A DNA stretch of 64,000 bases. Origin: Cryobacterium glaciale (GTDB taxonomy: Bacteria > Actinomycetota > Actinomycetes > Actinomycetales > Microbacteriaceae). The stretch lies in NCBI RefSeq assembly GCF_004402535.1, contig NZ_SOEY01000006.1, forward strand, positions 62,001 through 126,000, in the 5' to 3' direction. This document shows positions 20,207 to 29,630 of this stretch, piece by piece; position 1 is the first letter of the stretch, and each line of letters begins with the position of its first letter. The position numbers and the translations under genes were made by a program. A model generated the notes under the pieces. The model saw only the letters and a program-made list of their open reading frames with translations, was not told the origin of the DNA and did not search any database.

Positions 20207-21271
20207 ATGATCGGAAACATGCTTGAATCGCAGTCTTGGCCGAACATATTAAATTCCCTTCTCGACGGACGGGACCTGAGTGTGGCGGATGCCGCGTGGA
20301 GTATGGAACGGATCATGCTCGGCGAAGCCTCTCCGTCCCAATTGGGGGCCTTCCTGGTGGCGCTTCGTGCCAAAGGCGAGACCGTCGACGAGATTGTTGG
20401 ATTCCGGGATGCGATCCTCGAGCAGGCCGTCGCGTTGCCGGTGAATCCCATGGCCCTCGACATCGTCGGAACCGGTGGTGATCAGTTCGGCACGGTAAAC
20501 ATTTCCACGATGGCGTCCATCGTGTGCGCAGCGGCCGGTGTGCCGGTCGTCAAGCATGGGAACCGAGCCGCCAGCTCGGCCTCCGGAGCGTCGGACGTGC
20601 TCGGCGAATTGGGCATCGACCTGTCGCGGGATGCGACGCGGGTAGCCCAGGTGTTCAAGGAGACCGGGATCACCTTTGCTTACGCGGCGGCTTTTCATCC
20701 CGGATTCCGGCATGCCGCGCTCACCCGCAAGGAGTTGGGGATCCCCACAGTGTTCAACTACCTCGGACCGTTGTGCAATCCGGCCCGGCCGGAGGCATCC
20801 GCTGTCGGTGTGGCCAATCTTGACCGGGTACCGCTCTTCGTTGGTGTGTTCCAGACCCGCGGCGCGACAGCACTGGTCTTTCGCGGCGATGACGGACTCG
20901 ACGAGCTGACGACCACCGGGCACAGTCACGTCTGGGAGGTGTCCCGTGGTCTGGTTACCGAGCACGACATTGACCCGCGAGATCTCGACATTAAACGAGT
21001 GCAGATGAGCGACCTGGTGGGCGGCTCGCCCCAGCACAATGCGGACGTCGTGCACTCCGTTCTCGCCGGCGAGACGGGTGCGATCCGTGACATCGTCTTG
21101 CTCAACGCCGCTGCCGGGCTCGTGGCCTTCGATCTGGCCAACGACGCCTCACAGATGCAGGTGGCTATCCTCGACCGATTCCGCGCCAAAATAGCTGTCG
21201 CTGCTGAGGCCGTCGACTCCGGTGGGGCCACGGCCAAGTTGTCGGCATGGATTGCGGCGACCCAGGTTTGA
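20207..21271 (+). CDS. trpD: Anthranilate phosphoribosyltransferase
   Basis: 354 residues from ATG 20207; ATG 20219 is a possible alternative. It joins anthranilate to PRPP in tryptophan synthesis. The PRPP loop is GTGGDQFGTVNISTMAS, followed by KHGNRAASSASGASDVLGELG, and the Mg site DDGLDE is also present. The length is normal. It stands alone, away from other trp genes, divergent from ctaE. This arrangement is common in actinobacteria, so it is not evidence of transfer. Confidence 0.95.
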   Translation: MIGNMLESQSWPNILNSLLDGRDLSVADAAWSMERIMLGEASPSQLGAFLVALRAKGETVDEIVGFRDAILEQAVALPVNPMALDIVGTGGDQFGTVNISTMASIVCAAAGVPVVKHGNRAASSASGASDVLGELGIDLSRDATRVAQVFKETGITFAYAAAFHPGFRHAALTRKELGIPTVFNYLGPLCNPARPEASAVGVANLDRVPLFVGVFQTRGATALVFRGDDGLDELTTTGHSHVWEVSRGLVTEHDIDPRDLDIKRVQMSDLVGGSPQHNADVVHSVLAGETGAIRDIVLLNAAAGLVAFDLANDASQMQVAILDRFRAKIAVAAEAVDSGGATAKLSAWIAATQV

Positions 21272-21285
21272 TTCCGGGTCGCCGC
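21254..21285 (+). terminator. Hairpin overlapping the trpD stop
   Basis: A perfect 10-bp stem (arms 21254-21263 and 21276-21285) encloses the trpD stop codon. It has no T-tract but lies just before the convergent glpK stop, so it may terminate or stabilise either message. Confidence 0.45.
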
Positions 21286-21310
21286 ATCCACTGATCGCTA
21301 CAGACGGTGG

Positions 21311-22825
21311 CTAAAGAACGTCGTCGTCGACCCAGCCGAAGGTTTTCGTGACCGCCTTCTTCCAGTTGCGCAACTGGCGGCTGCGTTCGGCCTCGTCCAT
21401 CTGGGGCGTCCACCGGCTGTCTTCCTGCCAGTTGGTGCGCAGTTCGTCGAGACCGCTCCAGAACCCGACTGCGAGGCCGGCGGCGTAGGCGGCGCCGAGG
21501 GCGGTCGTCTCGGCGACGACCGGTCGCACCACCGGAACACCGAGAATATCCGCCTGGAACTGCATGAGCAGGTTGTTCGCGATCATGCCGCCGTCGACCT
21601 TGATCTCGGTGAGGGGAACACCGGAGTCGGCGTTGACCGCATCGATGACCTCCCGAGTCTGGAACGCCGTCGCCTCCAATGCCGCGCGGGCAATGTGGCC
21701 CTTGTTCACGAACCGGGTGAGGCCCACCAGAGCGCCCCGGGCGTCGGAACGCCAGTACGGGGCGAACAGTCCCGAAAACGCCGGCACGAAGTAGGCTCCG
21801 CCGTTATCGTCGACTGTTTTCGCGAGGCTCTCGATCTCGGCGGCCGAGCTGATCATGCCGAGGTTGTCGCGCATCCACTGCACCAGGGCACCGGTCACGG
21901 CGATGGAACCTTCCAGGGCGTAGTGCGGAGCGTCATCGCCGAGTTTGTAACCGAGGGTGGTCAGGAGGCCGTTCTTGGAGTGCACGATCTCCGTTCCGGT
22001 GTTGAAAATCAGGAAGTTTCCCGTGCCGTAGGTGTTCTTCGCTTCGCCCTGGTCGAACGCCGCCTGACCGAACGTCGCGGCCTGCTGGTCGCCGAGGATG
22101 CCTGCCACTGGCACTTCACGGAGCAGGCTCGAGGTGTGCGCGGTGCCGTAGACCTCCGACGAGGAGCGGATCGACGGCAGCATCGACTGGGGCACGTCAA
22201 AAATAGCGAGGATCTCGTCGTCCCACTGCAGGGTTTCCAGGTCCATGAACAACGTGCGGCTCGCATTGGTGACGTCGGTGGCGTGCACGCCGCCGTCCAC
22301 TCCACCGGTCAGGTTCCAGAGCACCCAGGAGTCCGTAGTTCCAAAGAGCAGGTCGCCGGCATCCGCTTTGGCCCTGGCGCCCTCGACGTTCTCAAGGATC
22401 CAGACGATCTTGGTCCCGGAGAAGTAGGTGGCCAGGGGCAAGCCAACCTTCTTTTTGAACCGCTCGACACCTCCGTCGGCAGCGAGCCGGTCGACGATCG
22501 GCTGGGTGCGGGTGTCCTGCCAAACGATGGCGTTGTAGACGGGTACCCCGGTCGTTTTGTCCCAGACCACAGCGGTTTCGCGCTGGTTGGTGATTCCGAT
22601 GGCCCGGATGTCATGCCGGGTGAGATTGGCCTTGGACAGAGCCTGTCCGATCACTTCACGGGTGTTGTCCCAAATTTCTTTCGGGTCGTGCTCGACCCAG
22701 CCGGCCTGAGGAAAGATCTGCTCGTGTTCGAGCTGCCCGGTCGACACGATCGATCCGGCCTTATCGAAGATGATGGCCCGGGAACTGGTCGTTCCCTGGT
22801 CGATGGCGAGAATGTAGTCAGTCAT
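21311..22825 (-). CDS. glpK: Glycerol kinase
   Basis: 504 residues from ATG 22825, with AAAGGA upstream. It phosphorylates glycerol to glycerol 3-phosphate. FGGY-family motifs are complete: [13 protein letters not shown] at the N-terminus, [13 protein letters not shown], the substrate loop WQDTRTQP, and the C-terminal [11 protein letters not shown]...DI segment. The gene follows glpF on the same strand by 91 bases, which contain an imperfect hairpin. The two form a glycerol uptake and activation unit. No glpD or glycerol dehydrogenase gene is in the window. Confidence 0.96.
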   Translation of the reverse strand: MTDYILAIDQGTTSSRAIIFDKAGSIVSTGQLEHEQIFPQAGWVEHDPKEIWDNTREVIGQALSKANLTRHDIRAIGITNQRETAVVWDKTTGVPVYNAIVWQDTRTQPIVDRLAADGGVERFKKKVGLPLATYFSGTKIVWILENVEGARAKADAGDLLFGTTDSWVLWNLTGGVDGGVHATDVTNASRTLFMDLETLQWDDEILAIFDVPQSMLPSIRSSSEVYGTAHTSSLLREVPVAGILGDQQAATFGQAAFDQGEAKNTYGTGNFLIFNTGTEIVHSKNGLLTTLGYKLGDDAPHYALEGSIAVTGALVQWMRDNLGMISSAAEIESLAKTVDDNGGAYFVPAFSGLFAPYWRSDARGALVGLTRFVNKGHIARAALEATAFQTREVIDAVNADSGVPLTEIKVDGGMIANNLLMQFQADILGVPVVRPVVAETTALGAAYAAGLAVGFWSGLDELRTNWQEDSRWTPQMDEAERSRQLRNWKKAVTKTFGWVDDDVL

Positions 22826-22916
22826 TGGTACGTGTCCTTTTCTTGAGTAGTTCAGGAAACATGTCTTCTACGCGACAACGGACCGGTCCTCTGGGAACCG
22901 GCCCGTTTGGCTCGGG

Positions 22917-23684
22917 TCAGGTGGTGAGCAGGGGCAGGAGAGCCAGCGCTGACCAGCCGGCCAGCAGTCCGCCGATGACGGGGCCGACGACGGGAACCCA
23001 AGAGTAGGCCCAGTCGGAGCTGCCCTTGCCCTTGATCGGCAGAATGAAGTGCGCGATCCGCGGACCGAGGTCACGAGCGGGGTTGATGGCGTAGCCTGTC
23101 GGGCCACCAAGCGACGTGCCGATGACGATCACGAGCAGTGCCACTGGAAGGGCGCCGAGAGAGGCCAGCCCGCCGGTCTCGCCCTGCCGGCCACCTCCGA
23201 AAGCTATGACAACGAAAACTAGAACGAAGGTACCGATGATCTCGGTGACGAGATTCCAGCCGTACGAGCGAATGGCCGGCCCGGTCGAGAAGACACCGAG
23301 TTTGTTGGCCGGGTCGGGTTCGGCGTCGAAGTGTTGCTTGTAGGCGAGCCAGCAGGCCACGGCGCCGAGAATGCCACCGATCATCTGCGCGCCGATGTAG
23401 GCGAGCACGGAGACCGCGTTGACGGGAACGTCCATTCCGAATTCTGTGGAACCATTGGCGACGAGGCCCAGGGTGACGGCGGGATTGAGGTGTGCCCCTG
23501 AACGGTAGGCGACTACGACGCCGGCGAACACTGCGAAGCCCCAGCCGATGGTCACCATGAGGAACCCACCCCCGAGCCCCTTGTTCTTGGCCAGGGCCAC
23601 GTTGGCGACGACGCCGGTTCCCAGAAGGACCAGCATCGCGGTACCCACGACCTCCGAAACGAATACAGCTCCGATATTTTCCAC
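22917..23684 (-). CDS. glpF: Glycerol uptake facilitator (MIP/aquaporin family)
   Basis: 255 residues from GTG 23684, with AAAGG about six bases upstream. It is a channel for passive glycerol entry. Both pore half-helix motifs are present: AHLNPAVTLG and YAINPARDLGPR. The Asp after the second NPAR is typical of glycerol-conducting members rather than pure water channels. Six membrane helices are visible. It is the promoter-proximal gene of glpF-glpK. Confidence 0.93.
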   Translation of the reverse strand: MENIGAVFVSEVVGTAMLVLLGTGVVANVALAKNKGLGGGFLMVTIGWGFAVFAGVVVAYRSGAHLNPAVTLGLVANGSTEFGMDVPVNAVSVLAYIGAQMIGGILGAVACWLAYKQHFDAEPDPANKLGVFSTGPAIRSYGWNLVTEIIGTFVLVFVVIAFGGGRQGETGGLASLGALPVALLVIVIGTSLGGPTGYAINPARDLGPRIAHFILPIKGKGSSDWAYSWVPVVGPVIGGLLAGWSALALLPLLTT

Positions 23685-23927
23685 GAGAACCTTTCTGATC
23701 AGGCCGGGGATGCCGAAGCTGCCCCTCTGCGGCGAGCGGTTGGCAACAACATAGCGCGGGGTGTCATCGAGGGGAATGGGCTGATGGAGTTGGCTATCGC
23801 CCCTTACCGCGCGCGGTCGCAGCGCGTATGTTGACCGTGGGAAAATGGCAGTTCAGGGCGCTGGCGCGCCCGCCCCGCCGTGGTCCTCCTGATTTGAACC
23901 GTGGCATCACCGAGTGAATGGATGGTC
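23685..23927. promoter_or_regulatory. Divergent control region between glpF and dhaK
   Basis: 243 bases without a gene separate the glycerol uptake genes from the dihydroxyacetone kinase genes. It must hold promoters for both operons. I see TTGACC near 23832 and a small inverted repeat GTTG-G-CAAC near 23740, but no convincing promoter or operator pair. Confidence 0.4.
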
Positions 23928-24929
23928 ATGAAGAAGCTCATCAACGATCCCAGGAACGTCGTCAACGAGGCCGTTGCCGGGTTCGAAGCGGCGCACGGCG
24001 ATATCGTGCGCGTCTCGCACGATCCGATCTTCATCGCGCGCAGCGATGCCCCCGTGCAGGGCAAAGTGGGGATCGTCAGCGGTGGTGGAAGCGGCCATGA
24101 ACCACTCCACGGAGGGTTCGTCGGGTACGGAATGCTGGATGCTGCCGTGCCAGGAGCCGTGTTCACTTCGCCGACGCCCGATCCGATTCTCGCGGCCACC
24201 CACGCCGCCGATGGCGGCGCCGGGGTGTTGCACATCGTGAAGAACTACACCGGGGACGTCTTGAACTTTGAGACCGCGGCCGATCTGGCATCCGCTGAAG
24301 GCATCGATGTGCGCACGGTCATCATCAACGATGATGTGGCCGTCAAGGACTCTCTCTACACGGCCGGACGCCGCGGAGTTGCCGGAACGGTACTGGTGGA
24401 AAAGATCACCGGTGCCGCTGCCGAACGCGGGGATGACCTGGCTGCCGTCGTCGCCGTGGCCGAGAAGGTGAACTCCCGGGTGCGCACCATGGGCGTTGCG
24501 CTGACCCCGTGTGTGGTTCCCCACGCGGGGGAGCCGAGCTTCGTTCTCGCCGACGACGAGATCGAGATCGGCATCGGAATTCACGGCGAGCCAGGGCGGG
24601 AGCGGATCAAGCTCGAACCGGCCGATGCCATCGTGGACCGGCTGCTTGCTCCCATCCTTGACGACCTGCCCTTTGTCACTGGCGACACTGTGCTCCTGTT
24701 CGTCAACGGCATGGGCGGAACGCCACAGGTTGAGCTGTACATCGTGTTCCGCCGCGCCGCAGAAGTGCTCAAGGATAGGGGGATCACGGTCACCCGCAGC
24801 CTGATCGGCAATTACACGACGAGTCTCGAAATGGCCGGAACATCCATTTCCGTTCTCAAACTCGATGAGGAACTCACGAGCCTCTGGGATGCCCCGGTTC
24901 AGACAGCGGCGCTACGGTGGGGACGGTAG
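23928..24929 (+). CDS. dhaK: Dihydroxyacetone kinase subunit DhaK
   Basis: 333 residues from ATG 23928 ([12 protein letters not shown], the standard family start). It binds dihydroxyacetone covalently through a histidine, here in [12 protein letters not shown], and receives phosphate from Dha[16 protein letters not shown] near the N-terminus is the substrate loop. It is the first gene of dhaK-dhaL-dhaM, an ATP-independent, PTS-driven pathway to dihydroxyacetone phosphate. Start spacing to DhaL is 11 bases. Confidence 0.95.
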   Translation: MKKLINDPRNVVNEAVAGFEAAHGDIVRVSHDPIFIARSDAPVQGKVGIVSGGGSGHEPLHGGFVGYGMLDAAVPGAVFTSPTPDPILAATHAADGGAGVLHIVKNYTGDVLNFETAADLASAEGIDVRTVIINDDVAVKDSLYTAGRRGVAGTVLVEKITGAAAERGDDLAAVVAVAEKVNSRVRTMGVALTPCVVPHAGEPSFVLADDEIEIGIGIHGEPGRERIKLEPADAIVDRLLAPILDDLPFVTGDTVLLFVNGMGGTPQVELYIVFRRAAEVLKDRGITVTRSLIGNYTTSLEMAGTSISVLKLDEELTSLWDAPVQTAALRWGR

Positions 24930-24940
24930 AAGGAGAGTCA

Positions 24941-25639
24941 ATGACCCCGAAGGAACAACCCGACGCTGGCGCAAACCTGAGCAACACAGCGGGCGGTGGT
25001 GCGCTCACGCTCGACACCGCCTGGACCGTTCGCTGGATTCGGCAGAGCGCCGAGGTGCTCGCCGCCAGCCGTGCCGCACTCAATACCCTCGACCGGGACA
25101 TTGGCGACGGTGACCACGGCGAGAACATGGATCGAGGCTTTCAGGCGATCCTGCCCAAACTCGAGCAGCTGGCCGATGAGACAACCCCGGGCGCGGTGCT
25201 CAAGCTGGTCGCCACCACTCTCATCTCAACCGTGGGCGGCGCCGCCGGGCCGCTGTATGGCACGGCTTTTCTCAAAGCCGCCGGCGCGGTCGGGTCGGCG
25301 ATGTCGCTGGATGCGACCGCACTCGTCGCCCTGCTGACGGCGGCCCGCGACGGCATCGTGCTTCGAGGCAAAGCAGAGGAGGGTGACAAGACCATGATCG
25401 ACGCCTGGACTCCCGCGGTCAACGCGGCGGAGGCAGCGCAGGCAACCGGTTCAGCTGTGGCTGGCGTCTTGCTGGCCGCAGCGGATGCCGCAGCATCCGG
25501 CGCGCAGGCCACGGAACCGCTGGTGGCGCGCAAGGGGCGGGCGAGCTACCTGGGGGAGCGAGCGATCGGACACCGCGACCCTGGCTCCCAGTCGACCTCG
25601 CTGCTGTTGCGCGCCGCCGCCGACGTGACCGCGGCGTGA
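24941..25639 (+). CDS. dhaL: Dihydroxyacetone kinase ADP-binding subunit DhaL
   Basis: 232 residues from ATG 24941, with AAGGAGAG upstream. DhaL holds a bound ADP that is phosphorylated by DhaM and passes phosphate to dihydroxyacetone on DhaK. The Mg-ADP aspartates lie in DRDIGDGDHGENMDRG, and GGAAGPLYGT and RKGRASYLGERAIGHRDPG are further conserved. The C-terminus is normal. Its stop overlaps the dhaM start by one base (TGATG). Confidence 0.94.
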   Translation: MTPKEQPDAGANLSNTAGGGALTLDTAWTVRWIRQSAEVLAASRAALNTLDRDIGDGDHGENMDRGFQAILPKLEQLADETTPGAVLKLVATTLISTVGGAAGPLYGTAFLKAAGAVGSAMSLDATALVALLTAARDGIVLRGKAEEGDKTMIDAWTPAVNAAEAAQATGSAVAGVLLAAADAAASGAQATEPLVARKGRASYLGERAIGHRDPGSQSTSLLLRAAADVTAA

Positions 25640-26388
25640 TGGGGGCGGCATCCGCTCAGCTCGTGGGTATCGTTTTCGTTTCCCACAGCGAGAAGATCGC
25701 GACGGGGCTGGTCGAACTGGCGCGGCAGATGGCGCCAACCGCGCAGCTCATCGCCGCGGGGGGAACGGATTCCGGCGGGATCGGGACCAGCTTCGACAAG
25801 ATCAGTGAGGCAATCGCCGTGGCAGACACCGGGGATGGCGTTGTGATTCTCTGTGATCTCGGTTCGGCGATCCTGACGGCGGAAACGGCACGTGACTTTC
25901 TGGAGGAGTCCGACCAGTACCGCGTGCGGATCGTTGATGCTCCCCTCGTCGAGGGCGGGGTAGCGGCAGCGGTAGCCGCAGAAACCGGGGGAGATTTGGA
26001 CGCTGTCGTGGCGGCGGCTCAGACAGCGCTGCAGCTGACCAGTGCGAACACATTCCCAGCACGTGATGACGGCGCCCCCGCGGGTACACCGCGCGACGAC
26101 TCCCAGCCGGTCACCGATTCGTCGGCTTCGGCCGTGACCTCGCGCACGGTGATCCTTGTCAACAAGGATGGCCTCCACGCCCGTCCGGCCGCCGAGTTCG
26201 TCAACCTGGCGAGCACATTTTCGTTTCCCATCACGGTGAACGGAACGGATGCGAGAAGTCTACTGAGCATTATGTCGCTCGGGCTGGCCAGGGGGAGCAG
26301 CGTGCGGCTCGCCTCGACCGACCCGTTGGCCGGGCCGGCGATCAAGGCCCTCGCTGACCTGCTGGAATCAGGCTTCGGCGAGCACTAG
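25639..26388 (+). CDS. dhaM: DhaM phosphoryl-transfer subunit with fused HPr domain
   Basis: 249 residues from ATG 25639. Residues 1-130 form the EIIA-Man-like domain, with the phospho-accepting His in IVFVSHSEKIATG and the segment GDGVVILCDLGSAILTAE. After an Ala/Asp/Thr linker, residues about 165-249 form an HPr domain with the active His in KDGLHARPAAEFV and the regulatory-site region SLLSIMSLG. The chain would pass phosphate from enzyme I through HPr and EIIA to DhaL-ADP. No EI domain is present, so EI must come from elsewhere. A terminator follows. Confidence 0.92.
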   Translation: MGAASAQLVGIVFVSHSEKIATGLVELARQMAPTAQLIAAGGTDSGGIGTSFDKISEAIAVADTGDGVVILCDLGSAILTAETARDFLEESDQYRVRIVDAPLVEGGVAAAVAAETGGDLDAVVAAAQTALQLTSANTFPARDDGAPAGTPRDDSQPVTDSSASAVTSRTVILVNKDGLHARPAAEFVNLASTFSFPITVNGTDARSLLSIMSLGLARGSSVRLASTDPLAGPAIKALADLLESGFGEH

Positions 26389-26396
26389 CAGCTTCG

Positions 26397-26440
26397 GGCA
26401 CGCGCCGATCCGAACTGACCTAGCAGTTGCGTGCCTTTTT
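26397..26440 (+). terminator. Intrinsic terminator of the dhaKLM operon
   Basis: Outer arms GGCACGC (26397-26403) and GCGTGCC (26429-26435) enclose an inner AACTG/CAGTT hairpin and are followed by TTTTT. It begins nine bases after the dhaM stop. Confidence 0.75.
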
Positions 26441-26465
26441 GTCCAATCCGGCGTATCGTAATGGC

Positions 26466-26687
26466 ATGATTCAGGACAGGAACACCTCAAACAGTCCGGA
26501 AGAGCGGAGTTCGACTGGCTTGCAGGCGTGCCCGATCTGCGGCCACGCGATGCGCGAGCACACCATCGATCATTCGACCCGAAACACCGTGGTCAACTGT
26601 CCGGTTCCCCATCCCGGGGCCTGGGACCGCGACGCTTTTGAACCGGTCAATGAGTTCGGCATGGTGATTCACCGTACCCAAGCCTGA
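26466..26687 (+). CDS. Small hypothetical protein with a CxxC motif
   Basis: 73 residues from ATG 26466. The N-terminus is polar. ACPICGHAMREHTID follows, then NCPVPHPG, so Cys-x-x-Cys plus a later Cys and several His could bind one zinc ion. I do not recognise the family. The gene stands alone between the dha operon and a transporter remnant. A nested hairpin downstream (26743-26787) could end its message. Coding is supported by base use and the conserved-looking zinc motif only. Confidence 0.6.
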   Translation: MIQDRNTSNSPEERSSTGLQACPICGHAMREHTIDHSTRNTVVNCPVPHPGAWDRDAFEPVNEFGMVIHRTQA

Positions 26688-26742
26688 CGCGTTCACCCTA
26701 TTGTCGACCAGCCCACCGGTGCACTGATCCGCGCCGGTCTGA

Positions 26743-26787
26743 CCCCTCTCCGCGAAGGATCCGGTCGCTTGCGACCGGTCCAGGGGA
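26743..26787. repeat. Nested inverted repeat
   Basis: CCGGTCGC (26761-26768) and GCGACCGG (26771-26778) form a perfect stem, flanked by outer CCCCT/AGGGG arms. It has no T-tract. It may be a terminator of the small upstream gene or part of a leader before the truncated transporter. Confidence 0.4.
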
Positions 26788-26813
26788 GGCTGGGCCACTC
26801 CGGGGGCTAGCCT

Positions 26814-27131
26814 GTGAACATGACGTCGGAGCGGAGTGTGCGAGTGCACGCCGCTGTGCGGACGATGCCGCCAGGATGCTTTGCGATGGTAATGGCCACC
26901 GGAATCATCTCGATCGGCATGAACCTGATTGGGATCGAGGCCCTCAGTCTTGCAGTCCTCGTCGTCTGCGCTGAGGCCTATCTCGTATTCGTGGTTCTCA
27001 CTGCGTGGCGGGTTATGGCCTTTCGTTCGGCCTTCTCCGATGACCTGCGGCGGCGCTGGAGCCAGAGCAGGCGTTCAGCGCTGTCCCCGATGCGAGGTGC
27101 CGCTTCGGCCCTTTCGAAACGACTTACTTGA
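26814..27131 (+). pseudogene. Truncated TDT-family transporter (TehA/SLAC1-like), N-terminal remnant
   Basis: The first about 80 residues match the tellurite-resistance/dicarboxylate transporter family: MPPGCFAMVMATGIISIGMNL and the second helix LSLAVLVVCAEAYLVFVVLTAWR. After the first two helices the frame runs into a basic, non-membrane sequence and stops. The family normally has about 320-380 residues and ten helices. No other frame downstream restores it before the convergent uvrA-like gene. It is a decayed fragment, probably cut by a deletion that joined it to the next gene. Confidence 0.7.
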
Positions 27132-27215
27132 CATAATGTGCATTATCGGTCATTAGGTGGGTGGCTCTGAGCGGGGTCAGCATGGGTTCCTTCCCGGCGA
27201 GGCTAGACCGCGCGG

Positions 27216-29630
27216 TCAGGCACAGGTCCTGACAACTGCCACAGCGCCGACGTAGGCTGCAAGGTGCTCGCCCGTGAGTGTCGAACGAGCGGACACAAGG
27301 TCGGCTGGTGTGCCCTCAAAGACGATCTGACCGCCGTCGTGGCCGGCTCCCGGGCCGAGGTCGATGATCCAGTCTGCGTGCGCCATGACAGCTTGGTGGT
27401 GCTCGATCACGATGACCGACTTTCCAGAGTCGACGAGCCGGTCGAGCAGGCCGAGCAGATTCTGGACGTCGGCCAGATGGAGACCGGCGGTCGGTTCGTC
27501 CAGAATGTATACATCGCCTTTTTCGGCCATGTTGGTAGCGAGCTTCAGCCGCTGCCGTTCGCCGCCGGACAGTGTCGGCAGCGGCTGGCCGAGGCTGAGG
27601 TATCCGAGCCCGACGTCGGCCAGCCGACCCAGGATCGCGTGGACGGCCGGAGTGCGTGCCTCCCCCACACCGAAGAATTCATTGGCCTCGGTCACCGACA
27701 TTGCCAGAACTTCGCTGATGTCGCGACCGCCGAAGCGGTACTCCAAAACGGATGCCTGGAACCGCTTTCCCTCGCACACCTCGCACGGTATGGCAACGCC
27801 GGCCATCATCCCGAGATCGGTGTAGATGACGCCGGCACCGTTGCAGTTGGGGCATGCACCTTCGGAGTTGGAACTGAACAGTGCAGGTTTGACGCCGTTG
27901 GCTTTTGCGAAGGCCTTGCGAATCGGTTCGAGCATTCCCGTATAAGTGGCCGGGTTGCTGCGTCTGGAGCCCTTGATCGCACCCTGGTCAACGGTCACCA
28001 CCCCGCCTCGGCCGGAAACTGAGCCCTGGATCAGTGAGCTCTTTCCCGAACCGGCCACGCCGGTCAGCACCGCCAGCACACCGAGCGGAATGTCGACGTC
28101 GACGCTTTGCAGGTTGTGGGCATCGGCACCGCGCACCTGAAGGACACCCGAGGGTGTGCGCACCGTCGGTTTCACGGCGGCCCGGTCGTCCAGGTGCCGC
28201 CCGGTCAACGTACCGCTGGATCGGAGACCGGCGAGGGACCCCTCGAACACAATGGTGCCACCGTCCGTGCCCGCACCAGGGCCCAGATCAATGACGTGGT
28301 CGGCGATCATGATCATCTCCGGCTTGTGCTCCACGACGAGCACCGTGTTGCCCTTGTCGCGCAGCTGTACCAGCAGGGTGTTCATCCGTTGGATGTCGTG
28401 GGGGTGCAGGCCGATCGTCGGCTCGTCGAAGACGTAGGTGACGTCCGTGAGGGAAGAACCGAGGTGACGGATCATCTTGGTGCGCTGCGATTCGCCGCCG
28501 GAGAGGGTGCCAGAGGAGCGGTCGAGGGACAGATAGCCGAGCCCGATCTCGACGAAGGAGTTCAGTAGGTGCTGCAAAGATACGAGCAGCGGCGCGACGG
28601 ATGGTTCGGCCAGCTCCCGTGCCCAGTCGGCGAGGTCGCTGATCTGCATCGCGCAGGCATCCGCGATACTTATGTCGTTGATTTTGGACGACCGGGCCCC
28701 CGCGCTCAGTCGGGTTCCGTCGCAGTCAGGGCAGACGGTGAAGGTGACCGCTCGCTCCACAAACGCGCGGATGTGAGGCTGAAGCGAGTCGACGTCCTTG
28801 GAGAGCATCGATTTCTGAATCTTCGGGATCAGCCCCTCATAGGTGAGGTTGATGCCCTCGATCTTGATCTTGGTCGGCTCCCTGTGGAGCAGGTCGCCGA
28901 GCTCCTTCTTGGTGAATTCAGCAATCGGTTTATTCGGGTCGAAGAATCCACAACCGTTGAAGATGCGGCCGAACCAGCCGTCCATGCTGTACCCCGGGAT
29001 GGTGAGCGCTCCGTCGTTGAGGGACTTGGTGTCGTCGTACAGCGCTGTTAGGTCGATGTCGGTGACGGAGCCCCGCCCCTCGCAGCGGGCACACATCCCG
29101 CCGGTGATGCTAAAGCTGCGGCGCTCCTTGACGGTTTGTCCGCCGCGTTCGATCGAGACGGCACCGGCGCCGCTGATCGAGGCGACGTTGAAGGAATACG
29201 CCTGTGGCGAGCCGATGTGAGGCTGGCCGAGCCGGCTGAAGAGGATGCGCAGCAGCGCGTTGGCGTCTGTGGCGGTGCCGACGGTGGAGCGCGCGTTGGC
29301 ACCCATGCGTTCCTGGTCGACGATGATGGCGGTCGTCAGCCCGTCCAGCACATCGACGTCCGGCCGCGCCAGGGTCGGCATGAACCCCTGGACGAATGTG
29401 CTGTACGTCTCGTTGATCATGCGTTGGGACTCGGCGGCGATGGTACCGAAAACGAGCGAGCTCTTGCCGGACCCGGATACCCCGGTGAACACGGTCAGCC
29501 GCCGCTTCGGAATCTCGACGTTGACGTCTTTGAGATTGTTCGCCCGGGCGCCCTGCACGCGGATCAGATCGTGGCTGTCCGCAATCGGGATTTTACCTGA
29601 CGGGGTGGCCGTTTTCGAGGTCGTGCTCAT
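27216..29630 (-). CDS. UvrA-like ABC ATPase (short UvrA paralogue)
   Basis: 804 residues from ATG 29630 (AGGAGAACCG upstream). It has two ABC ATPase halves with Walker A GVSGSGKSSL and GVAGSGKSSL, and signature motifs TLSGGESQR and TLSGGERQR. Zinc-finger cysteines are in CARCEGRG, CPDCDGTRL, CPNCNGAGV and CEVCEGKRF. At about 800 residues it is shorter than true UvrA (about 950), so it is probably not the main excision-repair protein. Such paralogues are linked to drug or DNA-damage resistance (e.g. the DrrC type). Its start overlaps the end of the S9 peptidase gene by 38 bases, suggesting coupling. Confidence 0.88.
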   Translation of the reverse strand: MSTTSKTATPSGKIPIADSHDLIRVQGARANNLKDVNVEIPKRRLTVFTGVSGSGKSSLVFGTIAAESQRMINETYSTFVQGFMPTLARPDVDVLDGLTTAIIVDQERMGANARSTVGTATDANALLRILFSRLGQPHIGSPQAYSFNVASISGAGAVSIERGGQTVKERRSFSITGGMCARCEGRGSVTDIDLTALYDDTKSLNDGALTIPGYSMDGWFGRIFNGCGFFDPNKPIAEFTKKELGDLLHREPTKIKIEGINLTYEGLIPKIQKSMLSKDVDSLQPHIRAFVERAVTFTVCPDCDGTRLSAGARSSKINDISIADACAMQISDLADWARELAEPSVAPLLVSLQHLLNSFVEIGLGYLSLDRSSGTLSGGESQRTKMIRHLGSSLTDVTYVFDEPTIGLHPHDIQRMNTLLVQLRDKGNTVLVVEHKPEMIMIADHVIDLGPGAGTDGGTIVFEGSLAGLRSSGTLTGRHLDDRAAVKPTVRTPSGVLQVRGADAHNLQSVDVDIPLGVLAVLTGVAGSGKSSLIQGSVSGRGGVVTVDQGAIKGSRRSNPATYTGMLEPIRKAFAKANGVKPALFSSNSEGACPNCNGAGVIYTDLGMMAGVAIPCEVCEGKRFQASVLEYRFGGRDISEVLAMSVTEANEFFGVGEARTPAVHAILGRLADVGLGYLSLGQPLPTLSGGERQRLKLATNMAEKGDVYILDEPTAGLHLADVQNLLGLLDRLVDSGKSVIVIEHHQAVMAHADWIIDLGPGAGHDGGQIVFEGTPADLVSARSTLTGEHLAAYVGAVAVVRTCA

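Noticed and set aside
22826-22916. Hairpin between glpF and glpK as an attenuator or riboswitch
   Set aside because: The stem is imperfect, no T-tract or known riboswitch core is seen, and nothing decides a function.
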